A DNA stretch of 25,881 nt from Maritimibacter sp. (GCA_020441225.1 JAGRMP010000362.1:1-25881); one strand, 5' to 3'; positions 1 to 6,711 are shown, counted from the first letter of the stretch. Notes: generated by a model from the sequence alone, not told the origin. Made by a program: numbers and translations.

Positions 1-605
1 GCCTCGGTCTGGTCGTGGGTGACGTAGACGGTGGTGATCCCGAGCTCGTGGGCGAGGCGGGTGATCTCGAACTGCATGTGTTCGCGCAGCTGCTTATCGA
101 GCGCGCCGAGCGGTTCGTCCATCAGGACGAGCTCGGGTTCGAACACCAGCGCCCGGGCGAGGGCGATCCGCTGTTGCTGGCCGCCCGAAAGCTGGGCCGG
201 GCGCCGCGAGCCGAAGGCGCCCATCTGCACCATGTCGAGTGCGCGCTTGACCTTGGCCTCGCGGGTGGCCTTGTCGAGTTTGCGCACTTCCAGCGGGAAG
301 GCGAGGTTTTCCGCTACGGTCATGTGCGGAAACAGCGCGTAGTTCTGAAAAACCATGCCGATTCCGCGTTTGTGGGGGGGGATGTTGTTGATCGAATGCC
401 CCCCGAGGCGGATGTCACCATGGGTCGCGGTCTCGAAGCCCGCAAGCATCATGAGGCAGGTCGTCTTGCCCGAGCCCGACGGCCCCAGCATGGTCAGAAA
501 TTCGCCCTTGGGCATCGCGAGATTGAGGTCTTTGACGACGAGCGTTTCACCGTCATAGCTTTTCTGCACGCGTTCGAACTCAACGAAGTGGTCGTTGTCG
601 GTCAA
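1..605 (-). CDS. ABC transporter ATP-binding protein (partial, spermidine/putrescine-type)
   Basis: This is the ATPase subunit of an importer, acting at the cytoplasmic face of the membrane. About 201 N-terminal residues are in the window and the rest runs off the left edge. On the minus strand the translation shows Walker A (GPSGSGKTT), a Q-loop region ([15 protein letters not shown]), the ABC signature LSGGQQQR, Walker B (LVLMDEP), a D-loop (GALD) and the H-loop (VTHDQTEA). That is the complete nucleotide-binding core. The best start is a TTG at 605-603, preceded by GGGAG at good spacing; no in-frame ATG precedes Walker A. The sequence resembles PotA/FbpC/UgpC-like ATPases, which carry a C-terminal TOBE domain, but that part lies outside the window. 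The substrate cannot be told. Permease or binding-protein genes would be expected further left. The family call is very secure. Confidence 0.93.
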   Translation of the reverse strand, partial: MTDNDHFVEFERVQKSYDGETLVVKDLNLAMPKGEFLTMLGPSGSGKTTCLMMLAGFETATHGDIRLGGHSINNIPPHKRGIGMVFQNYALFPHMTVAENLAFPLEVRKLDKATREAKVKRALDMVQMGAFGSRRPAQLSGGQQQRIALARALVFEPELVLMDEPLGALDKQLREHMQFEITRLAHELGITTVYVTHDQTE

Positions 606-1126
606 GCGTTTGTCTCCCTGTCGGGTCGTTCTTTTCGCTTCGTCCGCATGTGCCCCGCCCGAACGGGGGTGCGACTCTTGCAATGAACGTCCTCGTTTTC
701 ACCGTTTCCGTCACGCCCGGTGTCGGAACCTTGCCAGTAACGTATCGTCCTTTGAGACGATTGCATCAATTATTTGCGACAGTGCTGGTAGAATGGGCGA
801 CATGGCAGGACGCCGGCGCCCCGGCGCCGCCGCGGGCCGGAAGCGGGATGCGGCGAGAAACCCTTGGAAATCCAGCACGAAAGCGCGGGCGGAAGCCGGC
901 GGTCTGCGGTCGCGGAACAGGTCGGCGAAAGGCGAGACTTCCGTGGCATCCCCTGGCCCGACGCATCGACGCGGGCCACGCGAGCGTCCGCGCGCGCACA
1001 TCGCGGCCGATCCCGAGGCAAGGCCCGATGTCGTCACGCAATGCGGTTTTGGGAAGGTCCCATTGGAGCGGGCGATGAGATGCATAAAACTAATATTAAC
1101 AGTATGATGATGAAACAGGACGGAAA
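606..1126. other. Stretch without a convincing gene; probable left flank of the island
   Basis: About 520 bases lie between the ABC ATPase start and the iteron-like repeat. Long open frames exist on both strands, but they are rich in Arg, Pro, Ser and Ala, overlap one another and match no family I recognise; this is what GC-rich non-coding DNA gives. The part next to 605 should hold the promoter and leader of the ABC gene. Composition turns AT-rich from about 1081 (runs such as aaaactaatattaac), which may mark the approach to the island's left boundary. I see no tRNA gene or attachment-site copy here. Confidence 0.5.
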
Positions 1127-1148
1127 TTGTCCAACATTTGTCCAACAT
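1127..1148 (+). repeat. Two tandem copies of an 11-bp repeat (iteron-like)
   Basis: TTGTCCAACAT occurs twice with no gap (1127-1137 and 1138-1148) and is followed by TGTGC. The period of 11 bp is close to one helical turn, so a protein would meet both copies on the same DNA face. The repeat lies in a locally AT-rich stretch upstream of the small gene at 1295 and the replication-relaxation gene at 1583. A five-base-pair hairpin (GAGCG/CGCTC, 1154-1169) follows immediately. It could be a replication iteron pair, an operator or a transfer-related site; the sequence alone does not decide. Confidence 0.6.
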
Positions 1149-1294
1149 TGTGCGAGCGAAATACCGCTCACCTATGTTCTGTCTTGGAACAATCGTCGCG
1201 TCGTAAGGGGAGCTTCGCGGCCCACATTCGCGGCGTGACCAAGTCGGCTGTGCCGCTTCAGTTTTCATTCGGTTACCTGGAGCAGAAACCCAGC

Positions 1295-1510
1295 ATGAGC
1301 CGGGAACAACGGAATGCGCTGCAGGCAAAGATGCGGGAACGCTACGCCGTCCACTATACCGAACTCGGCGGCCTGCAACCCGGTGCGGAAGACGCGGTCC
1401 CAGAGGAGGAGCGGGGGGCCTCACCAGACAATGGGACAGAAGCACCCAAGGACCCGTGCCCCGAGGCCAATTCGAGCGCCGACGACACGGACGCCGGGCC
1501 GGAACTCTGA
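1295..1510 (+). CDS. Small hypothetical protein (71 aa)
   Basis: The frame starts at ATG 1295 and ends at TGA 1508-1510. The product begins MSREQRNALQAKMRERYAV, a short basic helical stretch. It then becomes an acidic, Pro/Ser/Thr/Asp-rich tail that is probably disordered. A GTG at 1235 in the same frame would add 20 residues. A weak GGAG lies upstream of the ATG but is too far away to be decisive. The gene lies 72 bases before the replication-relaxation gene on the same strand, so the two could be co-transcribed from a promoter near the tandem repeat. I do not recognise the family. The basic-head, acidic-tail layout would suit a small DNA- or partner-binding accessory protein, but that is only inference; it may also be a chance frame. 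Confidence 0.42.
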   Translation: MSREQRNALQAKMRERYAVHYTELGGLQPGAEDAVPEEERGASPDNGTEAPKDPCPEANSSADDTDAGPEL

Positions 1511-1582
1511 AACAATTTGTGATTACCTATTCATATCAAACCATTGCGGTCCAGGCGCGCGCATAGCTGAGCATACCGCACG

Positions 1583-2611
1583 GTGACACCAACGGCCCGA
1601 TTTGCTTCCTTTGATGCGGAGCAAGATCGGACTGGACAACTGACTCAGCACGACACCCTCGGCCGGCGCAGGCGCCGTAGGCCTCAATCCACGGGCAAGC
1701 GCGTATCGCTCCAGGACCGCGATCTCATCTGGCTTCAGAAACTCCACGAACACGGCCCGCTCCCGTCTTCGTTCCTGCTCGCCTTCGCCAAGAACACCCA
1801 CCGCAGCGCGAAGCGAACCAAGGAACGGCTCACTGACCTCTTCAACGAAGACAATACCGCGCACGGCGGACCGTACCTCTCGCGACCGCCGCAACAGTTC
1901 AGGACGCTCGACAGCCGGTACAAACAGCTTGTCTACGATCTCACACCGGCGGCCGAGAAGGCGTTGAAACAAGCCGGGCTGTGGAACAGTCGCACGGCGA
2001 AGAGACCGGGGCCATGGCTCCACGGGTTCATGGTGAGCTCCATCACGGCATCGATTGAGTTGGCGACGCGAGATCGCAGAGATCTCACGTTCATTCCGAA
2101 GTCGCGCCTCCTGGAGCGCGCGGGCAAAGACCTGCGATGCCCGGTTGACATCCCCGATCCCGAGACCGGCCGCTTGTACAAGAAGGACCTGATCCCCGAT
2201 GCGCTCTTCGCGCTCGAATACGACACGCCTGCCGGAAAGCGATACCGGAGCTTCCTTGTCGAAGCGGATCGCTCCACCGAACCCGCCACATCAGCGAACT
2301 TCAACCGCAAGAGCTGGCGGCGCAGTCTTGCACAATACGAACGTTATGTCGGCCAGGACCTCTACCAGAACCATCTCCGCTTGAAGTCTTCGATCCTTAT
2401 CCTGAATGTCGTCACCGATCCAAAGCGGATCGTCCAGATTGGACGGATCATTGAAACCCATGCACCTTCGCTTGCCCCACGCATGTTGTTCCAGGCCTGG
2501 GAGGACTTCGGGCCGGTGTTCACGCCGCCCAAACCCAGAACCGCCCTCTTGGAGGGCGGCTGGTCTCGGGTGAATCTTCCCGAGGTGCGTATCGACAGGG
2601 CAAAGAACTAG
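1583..2611 (+). CDS. Replication-relaxation family protein
   Basis: This 342-residue protein starts at GTG 1583, with no strong Shine-Dalgarno. The first ~30 residues are a low-complexity Arg-rich tail. Residues ~40-140 (SLQDRDLIWLQKLHEHGPLP through YDLTPAAEKALKQAG) look like a winged-helix domain followed by the 'YxLTpaGekaL' signature seen in the replication-relaxation (Replic_Relax) family. That family occurs on plasmids and integrative elements and is thought to help relaxation or replication initiation. The rest (LIPDALFALEY... FLVEADRSTEP... KSWRRSLAQYERY) resembles the family's C-terminal part, with a nuclease-like D/E-containing strand pair, although the catalytic role is unproven. 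It heads the island downstream of the tandem repeat. A hairpin (CCGCCCTC/GAGGGCGG, 2541-2559) lies inside the last coding bases and may end or stabilise the message. The family call is moderately sure. Confidence 0.68.
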   Translation: MTPTARFASFDAEQDRTGQLTQHDTLGRRRRRRPQSTGKRVSLQDRDLIWLQKLHEHGPLPSSFLLAFAKNTHRSAKRTKERLTDLFNEDNTAHGGPYLSRPPQQFRTLDSRYKQLVYDLTPAAEKALKQAGLWNSRTAKRPGPWLHGFMVSSITASIELATRDRRDLTFIPKSRLLERAGKDLRCPVDIPDPETGRLYKKDLIPDALFALEYDTPAGKRYRSFLVEADRSTEPATSANFNRKSWRRSLAQYERYVGQDLYQNHLRLKSSILILNVVTDPKRIVQIGRIIETHAPSLAPRMLFQAWEDFGPVFTPPKPRTALLEGGWSRVNLPEVRIDRAKN

Positions 2612-2713
2612 TCCACCGTGGCAGCGAGGTCGATCGATCCTCCTCGCCGGACAGTGCGAAGAAAAGAGCTGCGAAAGAACTGGTCCGTCGGGCGTCTGTA
2701 CCCGACCGGCAGC

Positions 2714-3196
2714 TTACCCCAACGCCCGTGCAATCGACGTTGCAGGGTTATCGAGGACCGATTGCGCCAGGGAGAGGGCTTCGAAAAGAACGATATTGCG
2801 TGGCTCATGGTCGAAGAACCGGCGCTTTCTGGGGAGCCACGCCCGGACCTCCGGGTGGAGCTCCGCCAGGGCCTCGGCTTCTGCGTACTTGTTCTGGTAG
2901 CGCCGCTCGCGCTTGATCGAGATGTCGAGCAGGTAGTTGTGCGCGGCGGTGTTGGCGATCGCGCGGATGAGCGCCTTGATCCGGGGGCCCTTGCGGAAAT
3001 CTCCGTCCACCTTTTCGGTGACGAGCACGTCCGGACGAAGCGCGTTGATCCAGATCTGGGTCTGTTCGGCGGCATCCTGCGGGGACTTCCCTGCCTTTTC
3101 GGAGACCCGCCAGTCGCGGACCTTGCCGTCGACGAGTAAGACGTAGGCCACGCGCCGACGTGCTGCAACGCAAGCGAGCAACTTAGAGATCGCCAT
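2714..3196 (-). CDS. RuvC/RNase H-like fold protein, hypothetical (160 aa)
   Basis: The product has the strand order of an RNase H-like fold. There is a first hairpin LLACVAARRRVAYVLLVDG, a strand ending VRDWRVSE, then LRPDVLVTEKV (compare RuvC 'PDVVAIEQVF'), and a C-terminal segment PRKRRFFDHEPRNIVLFEALSLAQ. That last segment resembles the 'PPKRKPW.sEDxRm.iFDAlaLAl' end of a family of uncharacterised alphaproteobacterial RNase H-like proteins. The Glu after the third strand is kept. The first-strand Asp expected for metal binding appears to be Ala or Val, so catalysis may be lost. I chose ATG 3196; ATG 3211 is also possible. Either way the start overlaps the end of the XRE gene (stop at 3183), which indicates co-transcription and translational coupling. 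The cellular role is unknown. Confidence 0.6.
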   Translation of the reverse strand: MAISKLLACVAARRRVAYVLLVDGKVRDWRVSEKAGKSPQDAAEQTQIWINALRPDVLVTEKVDGDFRKGPRIKALIRAIANTAAHNYLLDISIKRERRYQNKYAEAEALAELHPEVRAWLPRKRRFFDHEPRNIVLFEALSLAQSVLDNPATSIARALG

Positions 3197-3533
3197 GGGC
3201 CTTGGCTTCATCCGATAATCGTTGCTTGAGCCGAGCGATCGTCGACTTTCGGTTCAAGGTGCCCGGGAAATCCCGGACGTCCTTGGGCAGGGTGCGCACA
3301 CGCTTCTTCAGATCCTTGCGCGCGTCTTTCATGACGGCAGCGAACAGGCTTTCGAAGGATCGGCCGTAGATCAGTGACAGCATTACCGTCTGGCTGAGGG
3401 TGGGGAGCTTGCGGCCGGTCTCAAGCTCGGACACCGTGGACTGGTGCATCCCCAGCAAATGGGCGACATCGCCCTGGACAAAGCCCGCCTTGCGCCGTGC
3501 GGCGCGCAGGTCGAGCGCGAATTCCGTGGTCAT
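3183..3533 (-). CDS. XRE-family helix-turn-helix transcriptional regulator
   Basis: This 116-residue protein has an N-terminal HTH at about residues 7-60: LRAARRKAGFVQGDVAHLLGMHQSTVSELETGRKLPTL in outline, with the recognition helix HQSTVSELE. The basic C-terminal half (KDLKKRVRTLP... ARLKQRLSDEAK) could mediate dimerisation or partner contact. It begins at ATG 3533 and is the first gene of a two-gene minus-strand unit whose second member is the RuvC-like protein. A 14-bp palindrome lies between possible -35 and -10 boxes just upstream, as expected for an autorepressor. The neighbours argue for a role in controlling the island rather than host metabolism. It does not look like a toxin-antitoxin HigA pair, because the partner is too large and of a different fold. 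Confidence 0.88.
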   Translation of the reverse strand: MTTEFALDLRAARRKAGFVQGDVAHLLGMHQSTVSELETGRKLPTLSQTVMLSLIYGRSFESLFAAVMKDARKDLKKRVRTLPKDVRDFPGTLNRKSTIARLKQRLSDEAKAHGDL

Positions 3534-3550
3534 AATTCATTTGGTTAACT

Positions 3551-3577
3551 GATATGTCCTAAGTATAGGAAATCCAA
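3551..3577 (-). promoter_or_regulatory. Putative XRE promoter with embedded operator palindrome
   Basis: Read on the minus strand, a possible -35 TTGGAT (3577-3572) and -10 CATATC (3556-3551) are separated by 15 bases. Those bases are almost entirely the palindrome TCCTA-TACT-TAGGA (3557-3570). The arrangement would let the XRE product block its own promoter. The boxes are poor matches and the spacer is short, so only the palindrome is firm. Confidence 0.45.
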
Positions 3578-3619
3578 GACTCTTCCCCTAGCAGGCGCAA
3601 CATCCCCAGTTTCGATACA

Positions 3620-3731
3620 CCGGCAATTTCCAGGACTCACAACCCCGCGTGGTCTCGACGAGCGACCGCCGGAAAGGTGAAACCTTTCCGGAGTGCGTCG
3701 GACCACGCGGGTAGAGGTACTGGAGATCCGG
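3620..3731. other. Long imperfect palindrome / candidate structured RNA or transfer site
   Basis: The gene-free stretch 3534-3830 contains a ~112-nt imperfect inverted repeat. The core is CCGGAAAGG (3669-3677), loop TGAAA, CCTTTCCGG (3683-3691). Around it, 16 base pairs form between 3644-3660 (CCCGCGTGGTC then CGACG, one T bulged) and 3696-3711. Further out, TCCAG (3629-3633) matches CTGGA (3720-3724) and CCGG (3620-3623) matches CCGG (3728-3731). No reading frame through it has recognisable protein features. It lies between the promoter of the XRE unit and the terminator of the DUF3768 gene, so it is not simply a terminator. It could be a structured RNA, an extruding DNA site such as an oriT-like hairpin, or a palindromic repeat element. 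Confidence 0.6.
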
Positions 3732-3830
3732 GATTCTCACCCTCTCCTTCGGGGACAGGATATCGCGTTGACCCACGCCCAAGCTAGACAGCCAGCCAAG
3801 CCCCCAGACGATGCCGGCCGGTCAAAACAA

Positions 3831-3851
3831 GGCCACCCCATCGGGGTGGCC
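3831..3851 (-). terminator. Rho-independent terminator of the DUF3768 gene
   Basis: The hairpin GGCCACCCC-ATC-GGGGTGGCC lies five bases beyond the stop codon of the DUF3768 gene. On the minus strand it is followed by a T-rich run (TTGTTTTG), giving a classical terminator for leftward transcription. Confidence 0.85.
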
Positions 3852-3856
3852 CAGCC

Positions 3857-4387
3857 TCAATACTCGTTCGCAAGCATGATCGTCAGCACGCGGTGGGTGA
3901 CACCCTCATTGGCCGGGTTCTCCGACATCATCGTCAGGGTCGGATCGTATGTGTCGATTTTCCAGAACAGGGTCTCGCCGTCGACATCGACGGCGCCATA
4001 GTCATGTTCGCCCCAGGGGTCGTTGGCATCGTTGAACCTGTCGAAGGCACGTACCGCGGCAACCGCCTTGTCGACGAACGCGTCGCCTTTCACTTGCACG
4101 CCCCGGGTGATGACCACTGTGCCATTGCCGATGCCATCCCGCCGCAGCCGGTCGTTGAGGTCACGGGTCGCCGCTCGCGGGCCGTCGACGGCGCGTTTCC
4201 AGACGAAACGCGTCTCCGCCTCGCAGGCGTGACACCATTCCTGGTCGAACACTGTTTCGAGCTCCCAGAGCCCCGTTTGGGGGTTCCAGCAGGCCCAGGC
4301 GTCGCGGGCAACCCGCTCCGAGCCACAGGCGCGGCAAACCGGTACCGTGCCGATATCGCCGACGTCATCGTCTTGCAGAAGTCCCAT
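3857..4387 (-). CDS. DUF3768 domain protein with N-terminal zinc-ribbon-like CxxC pairs
   Basis: The protein has 176 residues and starts at ATG 4387, two bases after an excellent Shine-Dalgarno (GGAAGGAGATGCG). An upstream in-frame start at 4441 is disfavoured. Residues ~15-60 carry two Cys pairs (CRACGSERV and WCHACEAET), suggesting a zinc ribbon. The C-terminal ~100 residues match DUF3768 as I know it: NDRLRRDGIGNGTVVITRGVQ, then FNDANDPWGEHDYGAVD, WKIDTYD and VLTIMLANEY at the very end. DUF3768 proteins are common on alphaproteobacterial plasmids and islands and have no known biochemical role. The Shine-Dalgarno lies wholly inside a long hairpin, so translation may be controlled. The gene is divergent from the transfer ATPase. 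Confidence 0.85.
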   Translation of the reverse strand: MGLLQDDDVGDIGTVPVCRACGSERVARDAWACWNPQTGLWELETVFDQEWCHACEAETRFVWKRAVDGPRAATRDLNDRLRRDGIGNGTVVITRGVQVKGDAFVDKAVAAVRAFDRFNDANDPWGEHDYGAVDVDGETLFWKIDTYDPTLTMMSENPANEGVTHRVLTIMLANEY

Positions 4388-4389
4388 AT

Positions 4390-4455
4390 CGCATCTCCTT
4401 CCGATTGGGTGGCCGCCCGAGGGGATCTCGGGCGCACCCAACGGAAGGCGATGCG
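4390..4455 (-). promoter_or_regulatory. Long 5'-UTR hairpin sequestering the DUF3768 ribosome binding site
   Basis: Four paired blocks nest around a five-base loop (4422-4426): GCCCGAG/CTCGGGC (4415-4421 with 4427-4433), TTGGGTG/CACCCAA (4405-4411 with 4435-4441), CCTTCCG/CGGAAGG (4397-4403 with 4442-4448) and CGCATC/GATGCG (4390-4395 with 4450-4455). That is about 27 base pairs with small bulges. On the minus-strand message the 3' arm is the Shine-Dalgarno GGAAGGAGATGCG itself, two bases from the ATG. The same palindrome could instead act as DNA between two divergent genes. Confidence 0.72.
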
Positions 4456-4503
4456 CGGTGAAGAACGGGTCTGGCGGAATGCTACCTGTGGCTACCGTTC
4501 TGT

Positions 4504-4515
4504 CTAGGCGGGGAA
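4504..4515 (+). repeat. 12-bp repeat, left copy (CTAGGCGGGGAA)
   Basis: This copy lies just upstream of the transfer ATPase gene. It is repeated exactly, in the opposite orientation, at 5789-5800 just after that gene. It is followed directly by a 7-bp hairpin ATATCGC-CCTGA-GCGATAT (4516-4534). A related sequence (AGGCGGGGGAA) occurs at 6688 before the small gene of the recombinase unit. Confidence 0.7.
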
Positions 4516-4593
4516 ATATCGCCCTGAGCGATATCGCCGGGCGGCACCGCAGACCGCCTTGGGCGCCGGCGCTTGCCGGGAGACAATGTCGGG

Positions 4594-5766
4594 ATGTCCG
4601 TTTCCCGCAATCCCGTCACCCGTCTGGGCCTCGCCTATCGCCATACAGGCGATTTTCCCTTTGGCATCCGCCTCGCGGACCGGCTGATGCATCTCTATAT
4701 CATCGGCCAGACCGGGACCGGCAAATCGACCCTTCTTCTCAACATCGCGCTGCAGGATGCCCGCGCCGGGATTGGCTTCTGCCTCGTCGATCCACATGGC
4801 GATCTCGCGAGCGATCTCTCGGCGCGCCTTGATGTCCCCCACATCTGCTGGAACGTGGCCGATCCGGACAGCCCCTATGGCTACAATCCTCTGACCCATG
4901 TCTCGGCCGGGTTCCGACCGCTCATCGCCTCCGGACTGATCGATGCGTTGAAGAAACAATGGGGCGATGCCTGGGGCGCCCGCATGGAGCACCTGTTGCG
5001 CTACGCGATCCTGGCCCTCCTCGAGCAACCGAGTGCCGACATTCGAGACATTACCCGGCTCTATGTCGAAAAGGACTTCCGGTACCAGGTGGTGGCCCGG
5101 GTGACCGATCCTCAGGTCCGTGCCTTCTGGACCCAGGAATTCCCGCGGATGAACTACCAGACCGCGGTCGACGGCGTCGCCCCGATCGCCAACAAGCTCG
5201 GCGCCTTCCTCGCGAACCCGGTGCTGCGCAAGGCGATCTGCGAACCCGACGCGCCGCTCCGCTTTCGCCGGATCATGGACGAGGGCGGTATCCTGGTGGT
5301 GAATCTCGCCAAAGGCAGGCTTGGCACCGACAGCGCGAATGTTCTCGGTGGGCTGATCGTCGCAAGCCTGATGAATGCGGCGTTCTCGCGCCATAATCTG
5401 CCGGAACAGGACCGGCGCCCCTTCATGCTTTATGTCGACGAGTTCCACAGCTTCACCACGGCGGCCGTCGCCGCGATGATGTCGGAGACCCGTAAATACG
5501 GTCTCGGACTCACCCTCGCGCATCAACACATCGTTCAGACGGAGCGCGAGGTCTTCGAGGCTGTGTTGGGCAATGCCGGCAGCGTCCTGGTGTTCCGCAC
5601 CGGTGCGCTGGACGCCCCGACCTTTGCTCAGCAACTGGGGACCGTCGATGTGCCTGATCTCGTGTACCAGCCGAACCACCGGGCTTTCGTCCAACTGATG
5701 GTCGATGGCCAGAGAACCCCGGCGTTCACGGCCACCACGCTGCCAACGGACCGACCGGTCGGCTGA
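4594..5766 (+). CDS. Type IV secretion/conjugation-type DNA-transfer ATPase (TraD/TraM-recognition-like)
   Basis: The protein has 390 residues from ATG 4594; a TTG at 4573 would add seven. The Walker A motif GQTGTGKST is at about residues 38-46, followed by the 'DPHGDLASDL' segment typical of VirD4/TraD and HerA-like ATPases. Walker B is YVDEFHSF (Asp282, Glu283), and sensor-like segments ETRKYGLGLTLAHQH and LVFRTGALDAPTFAQQLG follow. These last two are characteristic of the TraM-recognition/TraG-like C-terminal domain of coupling proteins. There is no N-terminal membrane pair as in classical VirD4, so the protein is probably cytosolic. It would pump or guide DNA during element transfer or segregation. 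No relaxase, VirB4 or pilus gene is in the window, so transfer would need help from elsewhere. Inverted 12-bp repeats bracket the gene. Confidence 0.87.
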   Translation: MSVSRNPVTRLGLAYRHTGDFPFGIRLADRLMHLYIIGQTGTGKSTLLLNIALQDARAGIGFCLVDPHGDLASDLSARLDVPHICWNVADPDSPYGYNPLTHVSAGFRPLIASGLIDALKKQWGDAWGARMEHLLRYAILALLEQPSADIRDITRLYVEKDFRYQVVARVTDPQVRAFWTQEFPRMNYQTAVDGVAPIANKLGAFLANPVLRKAICEPDAPLRFRRIMDEGGILVVNLAKGRLGTDSANVLGGLIVASLMNAAFSRHNLPEQDRRPFMLYVDEFHSFTTAAVAAMMSETRKYGLGLTLAHQHIVQTEREVFEAVLGNAGSVLVFRTGALDAPTFAQQLGTVDVPDLVYQPNHRAFVQLMVDGQRTPAFTATTLPTDRPVG

Positions 5767-5788
5767 TCTGTATCGGTCCCGCCGATCG

Positions 5789-5800
5789 TTCCCCGCCTAG
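5789..5800 (-). repeat. 12-bp repeat, right inverted copy
   Basis: Read on the minus strand this is CTAGGCGGGGAA, identical to 4504-4515 and inverted relative to it. It is followed (on that strand) by a short hairpin ATCGG-5 nt-CCGAT (5772-5786), so both copies share the layout 'repeat then small hairpin'. It sits between the ATPase stop and the DUF932 start. ACAATG/CATTGT (5821-5841) forms another small inverted repeat before the DUF932 ribosome binding site. Confidence 0.68.
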
Positions 5801-5871
5801 GTCGCATCGCAGCCGCCGGTACAATGGGCCTCGGACATTGTTCCATTCCCATAAAACCAAGGAGACGACCC

Positions 5872-6627
5872 ATGACGCTCATGCTTCATGCGGGCGCGGA
5901 AGCGCTCGCCTACGACGAACTGCGGCAGTTGGAAACCCCGGCCGCAACCAGCACCCATGTGCCGATTCCGCACCACAGATTGGTGGACGTGGTCCGCCTC
6001 ACGCTTGGCTTCTATGGCCATGTCGTCGAGGAAGAACACCACGGGACGACACCGGACGGGATGCGCTACTTCGGCGTCCTGTCGCTCAAGAGCAGCTGGG
6101 GGGACTACACCGACACGGTGGGCCTCAGAAACAGCCACGACAAGAGCTTCCCGATCGGGATCTCGTTCGGCTCGCGGGTGTTCGTCTGCGACAACCTCGC
6201 CTTCATCGCCGACCATGTGGTGCGCCGCAAGCACACGGCAAACGCCAAGCGCGACTTGCCGGGGCTGGTGGGCGAGCTCATCGAGCCCTTGGCGATTGAA
6301 CGCGAGGCGCAGCACCGCGCGATCGCCCGGTACCGGGCGACGACGCTCAGCCAGACCGCCGTCGATCATGCGGTCCTCGAGCTCTACCGGACCGGCGTCA
6401 TCAATCTCACCCGGATCGGTGCGGTGATGGACCGTTGGGAGGACCCCCCGTTCGACTGGGGTCTGAAAACCGCCTGGCGGCTCTTCAACAGCGTCACCCA
6501 CGCGCTCGAGGGGCGGATCACCGAGAACCCCCGGCTCACCGGCCGGCTTCACGAAGTGATTGACGCCACCTGCGTCGCCGTTCAGGCCCCGGACAACGTG
6601 CCTCGTCTCCTGGCGCCTCCAGCATAG
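5872..6627 (+). CDS. DUF932 domain-containing protein
   Basis: This 251-residue protein begins at ATG 5872 after AAGGAGA. The order of motifs fits DUF932: THVPIPHHRLVDVV, then a strand-rich core (YFGVLSLKSS, YTDTVGLRNSHDKSFPIGISFGSRVFVCDNLAFIAD), then the helical tail. The 'vGlRNShDKs.pi....G.rVFVCdNlaF' signature is diagnostic. DUF932 proteins occur on plasmids, phages and integrative elements and are of unknown function. It is a single-gene unit with its own terminator and upstream inverted repeats. It is not known whether it acts with the transfer ATPase, but the two are neighbours on the same strand. The family assignment is secure and the function unknown. Confidence 0.87.
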   Translation: MTLMLHAGAEALAYDELRQLETPAATSTHVPIPHHRLVDVVRLTLGFYGHVVEEEHHGTTPDGMRYFGVLSLKSSWGDYTDTVGLRNSHDKSFPIGISFGSRVFVCDNLAFIADHVVRRKHTANAKRDLPGLVGELIEPLAIEREAQHRAIARYRATTLSQTAVDHAVLELYRTGVINLTRIGAVMDRWEDPPFDWGLKTAWRLFNSVTHALEGRITENPRLTGRLHEVIDATCVAVQAPDNVPRLLAPPA

Positions 6628-6647
6628 CGCTGACGTTCTTTCTTCAG

Positions 6648-6673
6648 GGCGGCCCCGATCGGGCCGCCTTTTT
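6648..6673 (+). terminator. Rho-independent terminator after the DUF932 gene
   Basis: An 8-bp GC stem, GGCGGCCC (6648-6655) with GGGCCGCC (6661-6668), and loop CGATC are followed immediately by TTTTT. It lies 20 bases beyond the stop codon of the DUF932 gene and separates it from the recombinase unit. Confidence 0.93.
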
Positions 6674-6687
6674 CGGTGTCCTGGGTC

Positions 6688-6711
6688 AGGCGGGGGAATA
6701 TTCCGCCGCCT
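6688..6711. promoter_or_regulatory. 24-bp near-perfect palindrome upstream of the recombinase unit
   Basis: AGGCGG (6688-6693) pairs with CCGCCT (6706-6711) around the perfect core GGAATATTCC (6695-6704); only one central pair mismatches. Its left part resembles the 12-bp repeats near the ATPase gene. It ends 34 bases before the ATG of the 51-residue gene and is well placed for an operator. GCCTA/TAGGC (6709-6725) forms a second small inverted repeat. Confidence 0.6.

Noticed and set aside
711..1445. Long minus-strand frame opposite the left intergenic region and the small gene at 1295
   Set aside because: Composition is Arg/Pro/Ser-rich with no recognisable motif, it lacks a good ribosome binding site, and it crosses both the tandem repeat and the plus-strand gene.
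3728..3744. T-arm-like GGG-TGAGAAT-CCC on the minus strand, possible tRNA
   Set aside because: The loop lacks the TTCRA sequence, and no acceptor, D or anticodon arms fit around it.
3588..3782. 64-residue minus-strand frame across the long palindrome
   Set aside because: The frame is a by-product of the inverted repeat; no motif or ribosome binding site is seen and it would cover the whole structured region.
4390..4455. Integron attC-like site
   Set aside because: The hairpin lacks the RYYYAAC/GTTRRRY core sites and the usual cassette layout; it is better explained as a leader hairpin or a DNA palindrome.
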